Source: Corynebacterium comes (GTDB lineage Bacteria; Actinomycetota; Actinomycetes; Mycobacteriales; Mycobacteriaceae). From it: a DNA stretch of 64,000 nucleotides. Shown one piece after another: positions 18,781-28,407 of this stretch (positions are counted from its first letter, which is position 1; every line of letters begins with the position of its first letter). Under the pieces are notes generated by a model. The model searched no databases, was not told the DNA's origin, and saw only the letters and a list, made by a program, of their open reading frames with translations. The position numbers and the translations under genes are program-made. Location of the stretch: positions 1,736,001 through 1,800,000 of the forward strand of contig NZ_CP046453.1 of the NCBI RefSeq assembly GCF_009734405.1, given 5' to 3'.

Positions 18781-21165
18781 ATGAGTGACACCCCGCCCGC
18801 ACTGAACACCACCGTCGCCGGACACGTGCGCGCCGCATCCGGTGCCACCCCGGAGAGTGCCACCGACTACAAGTTCTGGTTCGGACTCTCCCGCAGTGTG
18901 ATGGAGCAGATCGCCGACAGGTGGGAGGCCACCACCGAGGCGTATGCGGGTGTCCGTCAGCAGCACTATTTCTCGGCCGAGTTCCTCATGGGCCGCGCCC
19001 TGCTGAACAACCTCACCAACCTCGGGCTCGTCGAGGAGGCTGAGACGGCCGTACAGGCGCTGGGCCACGAGCTCGGTGACGTCCTCGACGCGGAGAACGA
19101 CGCCGCCCTGGGCAACGGTGGCCTGGGCCGCCTGGCCGCCTGCTTCCTCGATTCCTCCGCCACCCAGGATCTGCCGGTCACCGGCTACGGCATCCTCTAC
19201 CGCTACGGACTGTTCAAGCAGATCTTCGACGACGGTTTCCAGACCGAGCAGCCGGACGCCTGGAAGGAGTACGGCTACCCCTTCTACATCCGTCGTGAGG
19301 AGCAGCCGCGCATCGTCCACTTCGATGACATGACCGTCCGCGCCGTGCCCTACGACATGCCGATCACCGGTTACGGGACCGACAACGTGGGCACCCTGCG
19401 TCTGTGGAAGGCCGAGCCGATGGAGGAGTTCGACTACGACGCCTTCAACTCCCAGCGCTTCACCGACGCCATCGTCGAGCGCGAGCAGGTCATGGACCTG
19501 TGTCGCGTGCTGTACCCGAACGACACCACCTACGGCGGCAAGGTGTTGCGTGTGCGCCAGCAGTACTTCTTCGTCTCCGCGTCGCTGCAGGCCATGATCG
19601 ACTCGCATCTTGAGCACCACGGTGATCTGTCGACCTTCGCCGAGTACAACTGCATCCAGCTCAACGACACCCACCCGGTGCTCGCCATCCCTGAGCTCAT
19701 GCGTCTGCTTCTCGACGAGCACGACATGACCTGGGAGGAGGCCTGGGACATCGTTTCCCGTACCTTCGCCTACACCAACCACACCGTCCTGGTGGAGGCC
19801 CTGGAGCAGTGGAACTGCTCCATCTTCCAGCAGCTCTTCGGCCGTGTCTGGGAACTCGTCCTCGAGATCGACCGCCGTTTCCGCGCGGACCTGCGCGAAC
19901 TCGGCCTCGACGAAGGTCGCATCGCGGGCATGGCCCCCGTCCAGGACGGCCACGTTCACATGGCGTGGATCGCCTGCTACGCCGCCTACTCCATCAACGG
20001 CGTCGCGGCGCTGCACACCGAGATCATCAAGCGGGACACCCTCGGCGACTGGCACGCGGTCTGGCCGGAGAAGTTCAACAACAAGACCAACGGCGTCACC
20101 CCGCGCCGTTGGCTGAAGATGTGCAACCCGCGACTGTCCGACATGCTCACCCGCCTCGTGGGTTCAGACGCCTGGGTCACCGACATGGACCTGCTCAAGG
20201 AGCTCGGGCACTACGCCGACGACCAGGCCGTGATGAAGGAACTGCTGGCCATCAAGGACGCCAACAAGGTCGACTTCGCGGAGTGGATCATGGATCGCCA
20301 GGGCATCGAGATCGACCCGACCTCCATCTATGACACGCAGATCAAGCGTCTGCACGAGTACAAGCGCCAGCTGCTCAACGCCCTGTACATCCTGGACCTC
20401 TACCTGCGCATCAAGGAGGACGGGCTTGAGGATGTCCCGAAGCGTACCTTCATCTTCGGTGCGAAGGCGGCCCCGGGTTACGTCCGCGCCAAGGCCATCA
20501 TCAAGCTGATCAACGAGATCGCCGAGGTGGTCAACAACGACCCGGCCGTCAATGATCGTCTCCGTGTCGTGTTCGTGGAGAACTACAACGTCTCCCCCGC
20601 CGAGCACATCATCCCGGCGACCGACGTCTCCGAGCAGATCTCCACCGCCGGCAAGGAGGCCTCCGGCACCGGCAACATGAAGTTCATGATGAACGGTGCC
20701 CTGACCCTGGGCACCCTGGATGGGGCGAACGTGGAGATCCACGAGGCCGTGGGCGACGAGAACGCCTACATCTTCGGTGCCACGGAAGAGGAACTGCCGG
20801 AACTCCGCAGCACCTACAACCCGTGGCACGCGTACCAGACCGTCCCGGGTCTCAAGCGCACCCTGGACGCGCTCGTCGACGGACACCTCGATGACAACGG
20901 CACCGGCATGTTCCACGACCTGCGATCCTCGCTTCTCGACGGCGGCGGCTGGGAGACCCCGGACGTCTACTACGTCCTGGGTGACTTCGCCGATTACCGT
21001 GAGACCCGCGACCGCATGGCCGAGGACTTCTACGCCGACCGCATGCACTGGGCGCGTATGTGCTGGGCCAACATCTGTGCCTCCGGTCGTTTCTCCTCCG
21101 ACCGCACCATCAACGATTACGCACGTGAGGTGTGGAAGCTGGAACCCGTCAAGGTGACCGGCTAG
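18781..21165 (+). CDS. glgP: Glycogen/maltodextrin phosphorylase
   Basis: GlgP releases glucose-1-phosphate from glycogen or maltodextrin ends. The 794-aa protein has the YFSAEFLMGR and NGGLGRLAACF motifs and the pyridoxal-phosphate region EASGTGNMKFMMNG, whose lysine binds the cofactor. The ATG at 18781 has AGGAG upstream (18768-18772). Upstream lie the -10-like TATGCT (18701-18706) and a small hairpin (18716-18735) in the leader. It ends at a strong palindromic terminator shared with pyk. It supplies the glycogen branch that GlgX, TreY and TreZ join. Confidence 0.97.
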   Translation: MSDTPPALNTTVAGHVRAASGATPESATDYKFWFGLSRSVMEQIADRWEATTEAYAGVRQQHYFSAEFLMGRALLNNLTNLGLVEEAETAVQALGHELGDVLDAENDAALGNGGLGRLAACFLDSSATQDLPVTGYGILYRYGLFKQIFDDGFQTEQPDAWKEYGYPFYIRREEQPRIVHFDDMTVRAVPYDMPITGYGTDNVGTLRLWKAEPMEEFDYDAFNSQRFTDAIVEREQVMDLCRVLYPNDTTYGGKVLRVRQQYFFVSASLQAMIDSHLEHHGDLSTFAEYNCIQLNDTHPVLAIPELMRLLLDEHDMTWEEAWDIVSRTFAYTNHTVLVEALEQWNCSIFQQLFGRVWELVLEIDRRFRADLRELGLDEGRIAGMAPVQDGHVHMAWIACYAAYSINGVAALHTEIIKRDTLGDWHAVWPEKFNNKTNGVTPRRWLKMCNPRLSDMLTRLVGSDAWVTDMDLLKELGHYADDQAVMKELLAIKDANKVDFAEWIMDRQGIEIDPTSIYDTQIKRLHEYKRQLLNALYILDLYLRIKEDGLEDVPKRTFIFGAKAAPGYVRAKAIIKLINEIAEVVNNDPAVNDRLRVVFVENYNVSPAEHIIPATDVSEQISTAGKEASGTGNMKFMMNGALTLGTLDGANVEIHEAVGDENAYIFGATEEELPELRSTYNPWHAYQTVPGLKRTLDALVDGHLDDNGTGMFHDLRSSLLDGGGWETPDVYYVLGDFADYRETRDRMAEDFYADRMHWARMCWANICASGRFSSDRTINDYAREVWKLEPVKVTG

Positions 21166-21171
21166 TCCCCC

Positions 21172-21227
21172 TGTGAACGCCGGAAGCGGCGGAGAGGATA
21201 TCCTCTCCGCCGCTTCCGGCGTTTACA
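21172..21227. terminator. Bidirectional palindromic terminator between glgP and pyk
   Basis: A 56-nt inverted repeat with a single mismatch and no spacer sits between two convergent genes. The central 48 bp (21176-21223) are a perfect palindrome centred on GATATC. AA precedes the stem and TTT follows it on each strand. It should fold the same way in both transcripts and end both. Confidence 0.85.
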
Positions 21228-21232
21228 GGCTG

Positions 21233-22660
21233 CTACTTCGGCGACTGACTGGTGTCCTCGCCGAGCAGGTGGACGTGGATCATGTTGGTGTTTCCGGAGA
21301 CCCCGGGCGGGGAACCGGCGACGACGACCATCATGTCGTCGCGGTGGTAGTCGTCCATGGCCAGCAGGGCCTTGTCCAGGACGACGAGCATCTCGTCGGT
21401 GGAGGTGACCGGGGGGCTGAGGAAGGTCTCGGTCCCCCAGGTCAGTGCGAGCTGGGAACGGACCGCCGGGCTCGGGGTGAACACGAGCAGCGGCAGGTGC
21501 GAGTGCAGCCGGGCCACGCGGCGCGCGGTGTCACCGGAGGTGGTGAAGCAGACCAGGGCGCGGGCGTTGAGGCGTTCCGCGATGTCGCGGGCGGAGTAGG
21601 AGATCACGCCACGCTTGGTGCGCGGCACGTGGCTGAGCGGCGGCACACGGCCGTCGGTCTCCGCCTGGATGACGATGCGCGCCATGGTACGCACGACGTT
21701 GTGCGGATCCACGCCGATGGAGGTCTCCCCGGAGAGCATGACGGCATCGGCGCCGTCGAGGACGGCGTTGGCGACGTCGGAAGCCTCCGCACGGGTGGGG
21801 CGGGAGTTCTCGATCATCGAGTCGAGCATCTGGGTGGCCACGATGACCGGCTTGGCGTTCTCGCGGGCGATCTGGATGGCCCGCTTCTGCACCAGCGGGA
21901 CCTGCTCCAACGGCACCTCGACGCCGAGGTCACCGCGGGCGACCATGATGGCGTCGAAGGCGAGCACGATCGGCTCGAGGGCGTCGACGGCCTCGGGCTT
22001 CTCCAGCTTGGCGATCACCGGCACGCGGCGACCGACGCGGTCCATGATTTCGTGGACGAGGTCGATGTCTGCGGGCGATCGGACGAAGGACAGGGCGATG
22101 AGGTCGACACCGAGATGGAGGGCGAACTCGAGGTCCCTGATGTCCTTCTCGGACAGCGCCGGCACGGAGATATCCATGCCCGGCAGGGAGACGCCCTTGT
22201 TGTTGGACACGGGGCCACCCTCGGTGACCTCACACACCACGTCATTGTCCTCGACGCGGAGCACCACGAGGCCGACCTTGCCGTCGTCGACGAGCAGGCG
22301 GTCGCCCGGCTGGGCGTCCTGCGCCAGATTCTTGTAGGTGGTGGACACACGGTCGTGGGTGCCCTCCACGTCATCGACGGTGATGCGGACGACCTCACCG
22401 TTCTCCCAGACGGTGGCGCCGTCGAGGAAGCGACCCAGGCGGATCTTGGGGCCCTGGAGATCGGCGAGGATGCCGACCGCGCGGCCGGTTTCATCGGTGG
22501 CTTCACGGACCCACCGGTAGTTCTGTTCGTGATCGGCGTGATCACCGTGGGAGAAGTTTAGGCGGGCTACGTCCATGCCGTCCTCCACAAGGCGCTGGAT
22601 GGCGTCCTTGCTGGCTACGGCTGGACCGAGGGTACACACAATCTTGGTTCGTCTGGACAC
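21233..22660 (-). CDS. pyk: Pyruvate kinase
   Basis: Pyruvate kinase converts phosphoenolpyruvate and ADP to pyruvate and ATP. The motifs KIVCTLGPA, LNFSHGDH, the catalytic-lysine stretch VIAKLEKPEAV, VARGDLGVE and LSGETSIG are all intact. I chose the GTG at 22660 because it gives 475 aa beginning VSRRTKIV, the length of the C. glutamicum enzyme; a TTG 9 bases upstream is an alternative. It follows lgt by 10 bp and shares the palindromic terminator with glgP. Confidence 0.98.
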   Translation of the reverse strand: MSRRTKIVCTLGPAVASKDAIQRLVEDGMDVARLNFSHGDHADHEQNYRWVREATDETGRAVGILADLQGPKIRLGRFLDGATVWENGEVVRITVDDVEGTHDRVSTTYKNLAQDAQPGDRLLVDDGKVGLVVLRVEDNDVVCEVTEGGPVSNNKGVSLPGMDISVPALSEKDIRDLEFALHLGVDLIALSFVRSPADIDLVHEIMDRVGRRVPVIAKLEKPEAVDALEPIVLAFDAIMVARGDLGVEVPLEQVPLVQKRAIQIARENAKPVIVATQMLDSMIENSRPTRAEASDVANAVLDGADAVMLSGETSIGVDPHNVVRTMARIVIQAETDGRVPPLSHVPRTKRGVISYSARDIAERLNARALVCFTTSGDTARRVARLHSHLPLLVFTPSPAVRSQLALTWGTETFLSPPVTSTDEMLVVLDKALLAMDDYHRDDMMVVVAGSPPGVSGNTNMIHVHLLGEDTSQSPK

Positions 22661-22670
22661 GGCTACCAAC

Positions 22671-23528
22671 CTACTCTTCTTCCGCTGAAACAGCCCGTCG
22701 CTGCCTCTGCAGCCGGAAGAACACCATGACGGCGGCGAGGAAGACGGCCGCCGACACCCACGTGTTGACCCGCTGGCCGAGGATCATGGTGGCGGAGTCA
22801 TCGCGCATGAGCTCGATCCAGAAACGTCCCAGGGTGTAACCCGCCACGTAGAGGGCGAAGATGGAACCCTGTGCCAACCGGTGGCGACGATCGATGAGCA
22901 GCAGCAGGGCGAGGATCAGCAGGTTCCACAGCAGCTCGTAGAGGAACGTCGGGTGCACCGAGGTGATCACCTCGCCGGTGGATCGGCCGGTGAGCGGGGA
23001 GAATTCACCGTTCTCGTCGACCCGGTAGAAGATGTCCAGCGCCCACGGCAGATCGGTGGGCCGACCGTAGATCTCCTGGTTGAACCAGTTTCCCAGTCGA
23101 CCGATGGCCTGGCCGAGGATGATGCCCGGCGCCACGGCGTCGGCGAACGGCGCCAGCGGGACCTTCTTGTACCGGAACAGGGCCCATACGGCGAAGGTGC
23201 CGAGTGCGACCGCGCCCCAGATGCCCAGGCCGCCGTTGGTGATCTTCAGCGCATCGACGGGGTTGCAGGCGTCGCAGAAGTACTTGTCCGCGTCGGTGAG
23301 GACGTGATAGATCCGGCCGCCGATGATGCCGGCGGGGATGGCCACGATCGCGGCGTCCCACACCATGTCCGGGTCACCGCCCCGGGCGAGGTAGCGGCGA
23401 TGGGTGAGCCACAGCGCGAGGATGATGCCGACCATGATGGATAAGGCGTAGGCGCGGATCGGGAGAGGTCCGAGGTACCAGACGCCCTGGGGCGGGGACG
23501 GGATGTTCGCGAGGATGGTGGTCTGCAC
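22671..23528 (-). CDS. lgt: Prolipoprotein diacylglyceryl transferase
   Basis: Lgt attaches diacylglycerol to the lipobox cysteine of prolipoproteins in the cytoplasmic membrane. The 285-aa protein has about seven membrane segments, the essential N-terminal IRAYAL segment and the signature [13 protein letters not shown]. The C-terminus is short and charged. The start is GTG at 23528. It lies between the TrpC-like gene (22 bp upstream) and pyk (10 bp downstream), as in related actinobacteria. Its clients in this window include the lipoproteins at 35526-36197 and 61324-62253. Confidence 0.97.
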   Translation of the reverse strand: MQTTILANIPSPPQGVWYLGPLPIRAYALSIMVGIILALWLTHRRYLARGGDPDMVWDAAIVAIPAGIIGGRIYHVLTDADKYFCDACNPVDALKITNGGLGIWGAVALGTFAVWALFRYKKVPLAPFADAVAPGIILGQAIGRLGNWFNQEIYGRPTDLPWALDIFYRVDENGEFSPLTGRSTGEVITSVHPTFLYELLWNLLILALLLLIDRRHRLAQGSIFALYVAGYTLGRFWIELMRDDSATMILGQRVNTWVSAAVFLAAVMVFFRLQRQRRAVSAEEE

Positions 23529-23550
23529 CCTTGACAGTCTGCCAGACCCG

Positions 23551-24360
23551 TCAGCGGGAAGGGCAGGACGGGTGCTGGCCGGTGGCGACCAGCGTGCGGG
23601 TCAGGCGGCCGGGGTCCGCGGCGCTCATGAGCTCCTCGCCGACGACGACGGCGTCGGCGCCCGCGGCGGCGTAGGTCAGCAGGTCACGCGGGGTATGGAC
23701 CCCGGACATCGCGATGCGCACGGTGGTCTCGGGCAGGCCCGGGGAGATCTCCGCGAAGCGCTGCTTGTCGACGCCCCCGCCCACCAGCGGCCGGGCGTTC
23801 ACCGCCACCACCCGCGCTCCGGCCTCCATGGCGCGGTCCGCCTCGGCGGGGGTGCGCACCTCGAGCACCGCGGTCATGTTGAGGGATTCGATACGGTCCA
23901 GCAGGGAGACGAGCCGGTTCTGGTCGAGCAGTTCCACCTGCAGGGGGACGAGGTCCGCACCGTAGCAGCGGGCCTCGTGGATCTGATACGGGTCGATGAT
24001 GATGTCCCGGCAGAACATGGGCAACTCGACGGCGTTGCGCGCGATCTTCATGTCGGTGAGCGAGCCGTGGTAGCGCAGCTGTTCGGTCTGGCAGGCGATG
24101 AGGTGTGCGCCCCCGTCCTCGAATTCGCGGGCCAGGCGGGCGATGGGCATGAGGTCGCCGTCCTCGAGGAAGGTCCTGCCTGGCATGGCGCGCTTGATCT
24201 CGGCGATGACGCCGCAGCCGCTGCGCAGCAGCGCAGCAAGTCCGTCACGGGTGGGCGCGGTGTCGCGGGAGCGTGCCTTGATCTCCTGGAAGGGGACCAC
24301 GGACTCGCGGGCCGCGACGCCCGCCAGGACCTCGGAAACAAGCCGGTCCAGATCACTCAT
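23551..24360 (-). CDS. TrpC-like protein with altered catalytic residues (indole-3-glycerol phosphate synthase family)
   Basis: The 269-aa protein aligns along its whole length with indole-3-glycerol phosphate synthase. Retained residues are Glu54 and Lys56 (AEIKRAMPG), Glu167 (LEVRT), Asn188 (AVNAR) and Ser219. Three positions usually fixed in the family differ. The serine after KRA is Met59, the general-acid lysine of the KDF motif is Arg118 (FCRDI), and the catalytic glutamate of ESG is Met218 (AMSGV). It may therefore not make indole-glycerol phosphate. The ATG at 24360 has GGGAG upstream. Neighbours are a Trp-operon-associated membrane gene and lgt; trpE, trpB and trpA are absent here. 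C. glutamicum has a separate trp operon with its own trpC. Confidence 0.85.
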   Translation of the reverse strand: MSDLDRLVSEVLAGVAARESVVPFQEIKARSRDTAPTRDGLAALLRSGCGVIAEIKRAMPGRTFLEDGDLMPIARLAREFEDGGAHLIACQTEQLRYHGSLTDMKIARNAVELPMFCRDIIIDPYQIHEARCYGADLVPLQVELLDQNRLVSLLDRIESLNMTAVLEVRTPAEADRAMEAGARVVAVNARPLVGGGVDKQRFAEISPGLPETTVRIAMSGVHTPRDLLTYAAAGADAVVVGEELMSAADPGRLTRTLVATGQHPSCPSR

Positions 24361-24438
24361 CGGCCACTCCCATCGAGATCCTTGAAGCACAGACAATCTG
24401 TGTCAACAGGCTATCTCGTGACCCTGCTCACCACGAAA

Positions 24439-25053
24439 TCAGGGTCGGTTGGCGTCGGTGGGGTCGATGTCGGCGTCCAGCGCATCCCACATGACGCGGC
24501 CGGAATCCGGTTCAGCCACCAGGTCACGGGAGATCTTCGCCTCGCGGTCCTGTTTCCGCTCGTAGCGGTTGAGTGCGGCGGAATCGGTGCCCGGCCGCAC
24601 GGCGAGCAGAACGCCGCCGAACAGTGCGACGGCGGCGCCGAGCATCGCCAGGGCGGGGCCCGCGTTGTTGACGCTCAGGTTCGCGATCTCCGCCCACGCC
24701 GAGATCTTGGCCTCGTCACCGGTGGACAACAGCTGATGGACGCGCCGCGGGTCAGGCTCCCCGGTGAGCAGGCCCAGCGGGGCCCAGCTGGCGCCGATGC
24801 CCGCCAGCGCCGAAATGATGCCGACGACGCGGCGACCGACCCGGCGCAGAGCGAAACCCGCGATCGAGCCGGCGAGCAGCAGCATTGCCACGGCGGTCTG
24901 CTCCGTCGACCACAACCCGCCGATGATGGCGTTGGTGGCGTCCCCGGACTTGTCGTCGAAGGTGCCCACCGTGATCCACGTCATCCGGGAAGCGCCCCAC
25001 AGCACGGCGGCGCTGAGGGCGAGCAGGAGGGCGGCGATCCGGGATTGTTTCAT
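24439..25053 (-). CDS. Trp-operon-associated membrane protein (TIGR02234 type)
   Basis: The 204-aa protein has an N-terminal hydrophobic segment with [11 protein letters not shown] after it, further membrane segments near residues 53-72, 76-96 and 130-152, and a hydrophilic charged C-terminal tail. This is the layout of the actinobacterial Trp-region membrane protein family, usually next to trpE and trpC. Function is unknown. Its ATG overlaps the hisI stop as ATGA, so it is part of the his transcript. The TrpC-like gene follows after 78 bp. Its persistence without trpEBA suggests a role not tied to the classical trp operon. Confidence 0.82.
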   Translation of the reverse strand: MKQSRIAALLLALSAAVLWGASRMTWITVGTFDDKSGDATNAIIGGLWSTEQTAVAMLLLAGSIAGFALRRVGRRVVGIISALAGIGASWAPLGLLTGEPDPRRVHQLLSTGDEAKISAWAEIANLSVNNAGPALAMLGAAVALFGGVLLAVRPGTDSAALNRYERKQDREAKISRDLVAEPDSGRVMWDALDADIDPTDANRP

Positions 25054-25409
25054 CCCAGCAGGTCTTCGGAGTAGAAGCAGGTCCGGTTGCCGGTGTGGCA
25101 GGCCGCGCCGGCCTGCCGGACGGTGACCAGGAGGGTGTCGCCGTCGCAGTCGAGGCGGACGCCGGTCACCTCCTGGGTGTGGCCGGAGGTCAGGCCCTTG
25201 ATCCAGTACTCGTCGCGTGAACGCGAGTAGTAGGTGCCGCGGCGGGTGGCCAGGGTGTGGGCGAGTGCGTGGGTGTCCATCCAGGCCATCATGAGGACCT
25301 CACCGGTGCCCTCGGCCTGGACGATCGCGGGAATCAGTCCCTGATCGTTGAGCTTCAGGCGGGCGGCGATGTCCGCGTCCAGCTCGTGGTCGGCCGGGTT
25401 GCCACTCAT
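25050..25409 (-). CDS. hisI: Phosphoribosyl-AMP cyclohydrolase
   Basis: HisI opens the purine ring of phosphoribosyl-AMP in step 3 of histidine synthesis. The 119-aa protein has the VLMMAWMD segment, [11 protein letters not shown], and the zinc/magnesium motif DCDGDTLLV with a Cys pair (AACHTG, RTCFY). It is the single-domain form without HisE, normal for Actinobacteria. It overlaps hisF upstream and the membrane gene downstream by 4 bp each (ATGA), which points to translational coupling. Confidence 0.97.
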   Translation of the reverse strand: MSGNPADHELDADIAARLKLNDQGLIPAIVQAEGTGEVLMMAWMDTHALAHTLATRRGTYYSRSRDEYWIKGLTSGHTQEVTGVRLDCDGDTLLVTVRQAGAACHTGNRTCFYSEDLLG

Positions 25410-26170
25410 CGGCGCACCTCGTGACCGGCGGCCTCGAGGGCATCCTTGACCTCGGAGATCGTGACCTCGCGGAAGTGGAAGATGGTGGCGGCGAGCACGG
25501 CGTCGGCACCCGCGTCGACGGCGGGAGGGAAGTGCTCGGCCTTTCCTGCACCGCCGGAGGCGATGATGGGTACGTTGACGGCCTCGCGCACCAGGCGGAG
25601 CAGTTCCAGGTCGAACCCGTCCCGGGTACCGTCCCCGTCCATGGAGTTGAGCAGGATCTCGCCCACGCCCAGCTCCTCGCCGCGACGGGCCCATTCAACG
25701 GCGTCCAGGCCGGCGGACTTGGTGCCACCGTGGGTGGTCACCTCGAAGCCGGAAGGCTGGTCTGCGCTGCGACGGGCGTCGACGGACAGGACGATGCACT
25801 GGGAACCGAACTTGTCGGCCAGCTCGCGGAGCAGCTCCGGGCGGGCGATGGCGGAGGTGTTGACTGACACCTTGTCCGCACCGGCACGCAGCAGCTGGTC
25901 GACGTCCTCGACGCTGCGGATGCCGCCACCGACGGTCAGCGGGATGAACACCTGCTCTGCTGTACGCCTGACCACGTCGAGCATCGTGCCGCGGCCGTCC
26001 TTGGAGGCGGACACGTCGAGGAAGGTGAGCTCGTCCGCCCCCTCCTCGTTGTACCGTGCCGCCAGCTCCACGGGGTCCCCGGCGTCGCGGAGGTTCTCGA
26101 AGTTGACGCCCTTGACCACTCGACCGTTGTCGACGTCGAGACAGGGGATGACGCGGATGGCGACGGCCAT
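25406..26170 (-). CDS. hisF: Imidazole glycerol phosphate synthase, cyclase subunit
   Basis: HisF works with the glutaminase HisH to make imidazole-glycerol phosphate and AICAR. The 254-aa TIM barrel begins [18 protein letters not shown], with the catalytic Asp in CLDV, and has the second catalytic Asp in LNSMDGDGT. Phosphate-binding loops VGGGIRS and ASGGAGK are present. Spacing to impA is 18 bp; it overlaps hisI by 4 bp. Confidence 0.98.
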   Translation of the reverse strand: MAVAIRVIPCLDVDNGRVVKGVNFENLRDAGDPVELAARYNEEGADELTFLDVSASKDGRGTMLDVVRRTAEQVFIPLTVGGGIRSVEDVDQLLRAGADKVSVNTSAIARPELLRELADKFGSQCIVLSVDARRSADQPSGFEVTTHGGTKSAGLDAVEWARRGEELGVGEILLNSMDGDGTRDGFDLELLRLVREAVNVPIIASGGAGKAEHFPPAVDAGADAVLAATIFHFREVTISEVKDALEAAGHEVRR

Positions 26171-26188
26171 GGATACGTCCCTTTCCGG

Positions 26189-26980
26189 TTAGTTGGAATT
26201 CAGAATGCTGTCCATCGTACTCATGATGGCCCCGTGCGCCCGCGCGGTACCCGCCACCACTCCGATGGAGCCGGGGGTCCAGTCGTTGCCCTCGATGTCG
26301 GTGACCACTCCCCCTGCCGCACGCACCAGCATGACGCCGGCGGCGTTGTCCCACACATGCGGCGAGAAGCTCACTGCGCCGCCGAAAATTCCCTGGGCGG
26401 TGAATGCCAGATCGACGCCGACTGACCCGGTGATCCGGGGGCGCAGGTACGTCTCGGTCAGCTCTGCGAGCAGGCCCTGACGCAGCAGCGAGGGAAAGGT
26501 GGAACGCACCTGCGAGGCAACCGAAGAGAAGCCGACCTGTGCGACCAGCTGATCCACCTCGGTGAGCGGGGTGACGCGTCGGCCGTTGCACATGACGGGC
26601 GATCCCTCGAAGGCGGTGAGCCTGCGGTGCAGCAGCGGCATGCTGGTGATGGCGGCGACGGGCTGGTCATCGACCAGCAGGCTGATGAGGATCGCGCACA
26701 TCGGGTTCCCCGCGGCGTAATTGGCCGTCCCGTCGATCGGGTCGACGACCCACACCGCATTGTGGTTGTAGATGCCACCGGACTCCTCCCCCAGCACCGG
26801 GATGCCGGTGAGCTGGGTGAGCATCTGCCGCAGGTGGTCCTCGATGGCCAGATCCACTTCGGTGGCGAAGTCGCCGGGCTGCTTCAACTGGGCGGGGTCG
26901 GAGCCGACCCCGGCCATGAACATGGCCTCGGCGTCGTCGCAGACGGCCTCGGCGACGGCCAGCAGCTCGCGCGCGTCCAC
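26189..26980 (-). CDS. impA: Inositol monophosphatase family protein ImpA
   Basis: The 263-aa protein is a lithium-sensitive-type phosphatase of the inositol monophosphatase superfamily. The metal-binding motifs GEESGG, VVDPIDGTANY and WDNAAG are all intact. The substrate is not shown by sequence. Inositol phosphate (for phosphatidylinositol or mycothiol) is plausible. A histidinol-phosphate phosphatase role is also possible, since actinobacterial HisN is in this superfamily, but C. glutamicum HisN is encoded elsewhere. The start is GTG at 26980, 2 bp after hisA, so it is firmly inside the his operon. Confidence 0.93.
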   Translation of the reverse strand: MDARELLAVAEAVCDDAEAMFMAGVGSDPAQLKQPGDFATEVDLAIEDHLRQMLTQLTGIPVLGEESGGIYNHNAVWVVDPIDGTANYAAGNPMCAILISLLVDDQPVAAITSMPLLHRRLTAFEGSPVMCNGRRVTPLTEVDQLVAQVGFSSVASQVRSTFPSLLRQGLLAELTETYLRPRITGSVGVDLAFTAQGIFGGAVSFSPHVWDNAAGVMLVRAAGGVVTDIEGNDWTPGSIGVVAGTARAHGAIMSTMDSILNSN

Positions 26981-26982
26981 GG

Positions 26983-27723
26983 CTACTGCTTCTCGACGGC
27001 CGCGAGAGCCTCGCGCAGCGTGAATCGGCCCTCATAGAGGGCCTTGCCGATGATGGCGGAGTCGATGCCCTCTTCCGCATAGCGGGACAGCTCGAGGACG
27101 TCATCGAGGACGGAGATGCCGCCGGAGGCGACGATCCTGGCTTCCGTGGCGGCGGCGACGTCGCGCAGCAGCTGCACGTTCGGTCCGGTCAGGGTGCCGT
27201 CCTTGGACACGTCGGTGACTACGAAGCGCGAGCACCCGGCGGCGTCGAGACGCTCGAGGACCTCCCACAGGTCCCCACCGTCGGACACCCAGCCGTTACC
27301 GCGGGTGCGCCATTCGCCGTCGATCTCGCGGACCGCGATGTCGACGGCGACCTTGTCGCCGTACTCCTTGAGCACATCGGCGATCCACTCCGGCTTCTCC
27401 AGTGCGGCGGTGCCGATGTTGACGCGGGTGGCGCCGGTGGCCAGGGCGCGCTCCAGGGAGGCGTCGTCGCGGATACCGCCGGTCAGCTCCACCTTGATGT
27501 CCAGCTGGCGGGTGATCTCCGCCATGAGCTCATGGTTGGATCCGCGGTTGAAGGCGGCGTCGAGGTCGACGAAGTGCAGCCACTGTGCACCCTGCGCCTG
27601 CCACTCGAGGGCCGCCTCCAGCGGGGAGCCGTAGGACTTCTCGGTGCCTGCCTCGCCCTGGTCGAGTCGAACTGCCTGGCCGTCGACGACGTCGACGGCG
27701 GGAAGAAGGGTGAAATCGCTCAT
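26983..27723 (-). CDS. hisA: Phosphoribosyl-formimino-AICAR isomerase HisA
   Basis: HisA isomerises ProFAR in histidine synthesis. The 246-aa TIM barrel has [15 protein letters not shown] with the first catalytic Asp, the GGIRDD phosphate loop, [15 protein letters not shown] with the second Asp, and ASGGIS. Most actinobacteria have the bifunctional PriA, which also does the TrpF step. Corynebacteria with a complete trp operon are known to have a HisA specialised for histidine, and that is the likely case here. The ATG at 27723 was preferred over an upstream in-frame codon lying inside the hisH 3' end. Confidence 0.95.
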   Translation of the reverse strand: MSDFTLLPAVDVVDGQAVRLDQGEAGTEKSYGSPLEAALEWQAQGAQWLHFVDLDAAFNRGSNHELMAEITRQLDIKVELTGGIRDDASLERALATGATRVNIGTAALEKPEWIADVLKEYGDKVAVDIAVREIDGEWRTRGNGWVSDGGDLWEVLERLDAAGCSRFVVTDVSKDGTLTGPNVQLLRDVAAATEARIVASGGISVLDDVLELSRYAEEGIDSAIIGKALYEGRFTLREALAAVEKQ

Positions 27724-27743
27724 GTGTCGAATCCTATCCGGAG

Positions 27744-28379
27744 CTAGAGGGTGGACAGCCAGTTGGTCAGCAGCTGGGCTCCGGCGTCCGCCGACTTCTC
27801 CGGGTGGAACTGGGTCGCCCACAGCGGCCCGTTCTCCACGGCGGCGACGAACCGGTCACCCTCATGCTCCGCCCACGCCACTGACGGGGCGGTGGTCAGG
27901 TCATCGGTCGACAGGGTCCAGTCGCGGACGCCGTAGGAGTGGACGAAGTAGAAGCGCGTGGCGTCGTCGAGGCCGGCGAACATCTGCGAGCCGGCGGTGC
28001 GCTCCACGGTGTTCCAGCCCATGTGCGGCAGGATCCGGGCGTGGAGACGTTCGACAGTGCCCGGCCACTCCCCCGCCCCACGGGTGTGGACGCCGTGCTC
28101 GTTCCCCTCCTCGAAGAGGATCTGCATGCCCACACAGATGCCCAGCACAGGGCGCCCGCCGGCCAGCCGTTGGCCGATGATCCGGGGACCGTGGACGGCG
28201 TTCAGTCCGGCCATGCAGGCGGCGAAGGCGCCGACGCCGGGGACGAGCAGGCCGTCGGCGTTGACGGCGATCTGCGGATCACTGGTGACGGTGACCTCCG
28301 CCCCGACCCGTTCAAGGGCCCGCTGGGCCGAACGAAGGTTTCCGGAGCCGTAGTCAAGGAGGGCGACGCTTTTAGCCAT
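27744..28379 (-). CDS. hisH: Imidazole glycerol phosphate synthase, glutaminase subunit
   Basis: HisH supplies ammonia from glutamine to HisF. The 211-aa class I amidotransferase has the nucleophile Cys in GICVGMQ and the His/Glu pair in QFHPEKS, with [10 protein letters not shown] at the start. The ATG at 28379 is 6 nt after TACACT (28386-28391, minus strand). This suggests an internal leaderless promoter that could uncouple hisHA-impA-hisFI from the genes upstream. It lies 28 bp after the MFS transporter gene. Confidence 0.97.
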   Translation of the reverse strand: MAKSVALLDYGSGNLRSAQRALERVGAEVTVTSDPQIAVNADGLLVPGVGAFAACMAGLNAVHGPRIIGQRLAGGRPVLGICVGMQILFEEGNEHGVHTRGAGEWPGTVERLHARILPHMGWNTVERTAGSQMFAGLDDATRFYFVHSYGVRDWTLSTDDLTTAPSVAWAEHEGDRFVAAVENGPLWATQFHPEKSADAGAQLLTNWLSTL

Positions 28380-28407
28380 GGGAGAAGTGTAATCCACCCG
28401 CGGTCGC

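Noticed and set aside
23551..24360. Calling this gene plain trpC
   Set aside because: The fold fits, but the catalytic Lys and Glu are replaced by Arg118 and Met218, so the usual activity should not be assumed.
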